Shown here one piece after another: positions 5,340 to 6,517 of a DNA stretch of 6,517 nucleotides (positions are counted from its first letter, which is position 1; the number at the start of each line of letters is the position of its first letter). The notes under the pieces were generated by a model. The model saw only the letters and a list, made by a program, of their open reading frames with translations, did not search any database and was not told where the DNA came from. The position numbers and the translations under genes are program-made. Source of the stretch: a bacterium (GTDB lineage: Bacteria > Patescibacteriota > Minisyncoccia > UBA6257); assembly GCA_030673525.1 (NCBI GenBank), contig DAOVIY010000033.1:1-6517 (forward strand). Direction: 5' to 3'.

Positions 5340-6517
5340 AATTGACCTTTTATGGCGGGATTAGGGAAATTGGCGGTAGCAAAGTCCTTTTACAAGACAA
5401 AAATACCGCCATTTTTTTAGATTTTGGGAAAAGTTATCATGAATCTTCAAAATATTTTGAAGAGTTTTTAAATCCCCGTGTTGTTCATGGGCTAAAAGAT
5501 TATTTGGAATTAGGACTATTACCTAGGAAACAAGGCATTTATCGCGAAGATTTGATTAAGATTTTAAACAAAGAAGGGGAAAATCAAATTTATTATTCAA
5601 AGCCAAAAGTTGATGGAATTCTTTTATCGCATGGGCATTTAGATCATGCTGGATATATTTCTTTTTTAGATCCTCAAATTCCTGTTTATATTAGTAAAGA
5701 CACGATGGCTGTTTTAAAGGCATTTTATATTTCTCGTCCTAAAAACCTGGAAAATGAGATATTAGAATTATCTTTGCGCGATGTAGAAAACCCAAGAAGA
5801 AGAAAGAAAAGAAGAAGAAAGTTTGAAATTATTAATAATCAAGAACCATTTTTTATCAAAAATTTGGAAATTATTCCTATAGAAATTGACCATTCAGTGC
5901 CAGGAGCTTGTATGTTTTTGATAAAAACTTCAAAAGGTAATATTTTATATTCAGGTGATTTTCGTTTATCAGAGATTAAACAAAATGAGAAGAAAAAGAT
6001 TTATTCTTTTCTTAGAAAATGTAAAATAAAAGCGTTTATCTGTGAAGGTACAAGGATTAAAGAACAGTCAATTTTAAGGGAAAAAGAAGTATATAAAAAG
6101 GCTTTGGAAAATATTAAGAAAATAAAGAGATTAGTGGTTGTTGATTATTCAATAGGAGATGTTATCCGTTTTAAAACTTTATTAAAAATCGCAAAAAGAA
6201 CTAAACGTATAATCGCTCTCCCTTATAATTATTTTAATTATCTTACCGTTTTAGAAAAAGAGGGGGCATTAAAAGAGAAAGGCATAAAAAGATCTGATTT
6301 ACAGAATATTATGCTTTATGCCAAAAGAAGAATTACTTTTAAAAAATGGGAAAGAGATTTATTAAAAAATTATAAGACTTGCAATAGCGAAGACATAAAG
6401 AAGAATAAAAAAAAGTTTATGCTGGTTTTAAATTTTTATCAAGTCCAGGAATTAATTGATATTCAACCAGGCAAAGAAAGCTATTATTTAAGGGCTATTA
6501 CAGAGCCTCATAATGAA
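5336..6517 (+). CDS. Metallo-beta-lactamase/beta-CASP nuclease, RNase J-like (3' end outside window)
   Basis: The frame is open for 394 codons from ATG 5336 to the window edge. The N-terminus MKLTFYGGIREIGGSKVLLQ is typical of RNase J-like and related MBL exonucleases. The metal-site motifs are all visible: FLDFG with Asp29 (motif 1), SHGHLDHAG with His99, His101, Asp103 and His104 (motif 2), DHSVPG with His186 (motif 3), and YSGDFR with Asp208 (motif 4). A beta-CASP region follows: ICEGTR with Glu237 as motif A, and a VVDYSIGDVIRF helix as the motif B region. The visible part ends ITEPHNE, a pattern I associate with this family. It is therefore predicted to be a cytoplasmic zinc-dependent ribonuclease (or nucleic-acid hydrolase) in RNA maturation or decay. 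A very basic run, RRRKKRRRK (154-162), sits in an insertion between motifs 2 and 3. The 4-bp ATGA overlap implies translational coupling to the pilM-pilN gene. RNase J itself or an archaeal-type MBL exonuclease are both possible. Confidence 0.88.
   Translation, partial: MKLTFYGGIREIGGSKVLLQDKNTAIFLDFGKSYHESSKYFEEFLNPRVVHGLKDYLELGLLPRKQGIYREDLIKILNKEGENQIYYSKPKVDGILLSHGHLDHAGYISFLDPQIPVYISKDTMAVLKAFYISRPKNLENEILELSLRDVENPRRRKKRRRKFEIINNQEPFFIKNLEIIPIEIDHSVPGACMFLIKTSKGNILYSGDFRLSEIKQNEKKKIYSFLRKCKIKAFICEGTRIKEQSILREKEVYKKALENIKKIKRLVVVDYSIGDVIRFKTLLKIAKRTKRIIALPYNYFNYLTVLEKEGALKEKGIKRSDLQNIMLYAKRRITFKKWERDLLKNYKTCNSEDIKKNKKKFMLVLNFYQVQELIDIQPGKESYYLRAITEPHNE

Overview
The window is AT-rich and uses the standard bacterial stop codons TAA, TAG and TGA. 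It looks like a piece of a Patescibacteria (Candidate Phyla Radiation, probably Parcubacteria-like) genome. That placement is an inference from several protein modules I associate with this group: the repeated GWISFNC/SDYKV motif in a pseudopilin, a FVPTKTADEW-type leader on a Cys-rich secreted protein, the WTTPLDDPP...APINAS / NVGIGTT head of an S74-type fibre protein, and a PilM-PilN fusion. No start codon in the window has a convincing Shine-Dalgarno sequence.

Region 1 (1-3657, + strand) is a tightly packed run of exported or surface proteins. In order they are: the C-terminal end of a Cys-containing beta-sandwich surface protein; a PulJ/GspJ-like class III prepilin carrying an inserted repeat domain; a short PilX/GspK-like minor pseudopilin; a membrane-anchored fibre-like protein ending in a Peptidase_S74 intramolecular chaperone domain that is split by a one-base frameshift; and a 20-cysteine secreted protein with a DxDGDG-type metal-binding segment. 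Gaps between genes are 2-29 bp, so one transcription unit is likely.

Region 2 (3658-3824) is intergenic. It holds a perfect 11-bp hairpin, probably the terminator of region 1. A TATAAT box follows, 7 nt upstream of the next ATG, which suggests a leaderless start.

Region 3 (3825-6517) starts a second unit. It encodes a PilM-PilN (GspL-like) fusion forming the inner-membrane platform of the type IV pilus/type II secretion machine. This overlaps by 4 bp (ATGA) with a metallo-beta-lactamase/beta-CASP (RNase J-like) nuclease gene that runs off the right edge.

Taken together, region 1 supplies pilin-like subunits and envelope-exposed modules and region 3 supplies an assembly-platform component. 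The right-hand nuclease is probably a housekeeping RNA-processing enzyme that is translationally coupled to the pilus gene. No tRNA, rRNA, CRISPR array, transposase or phage integrase was seen.
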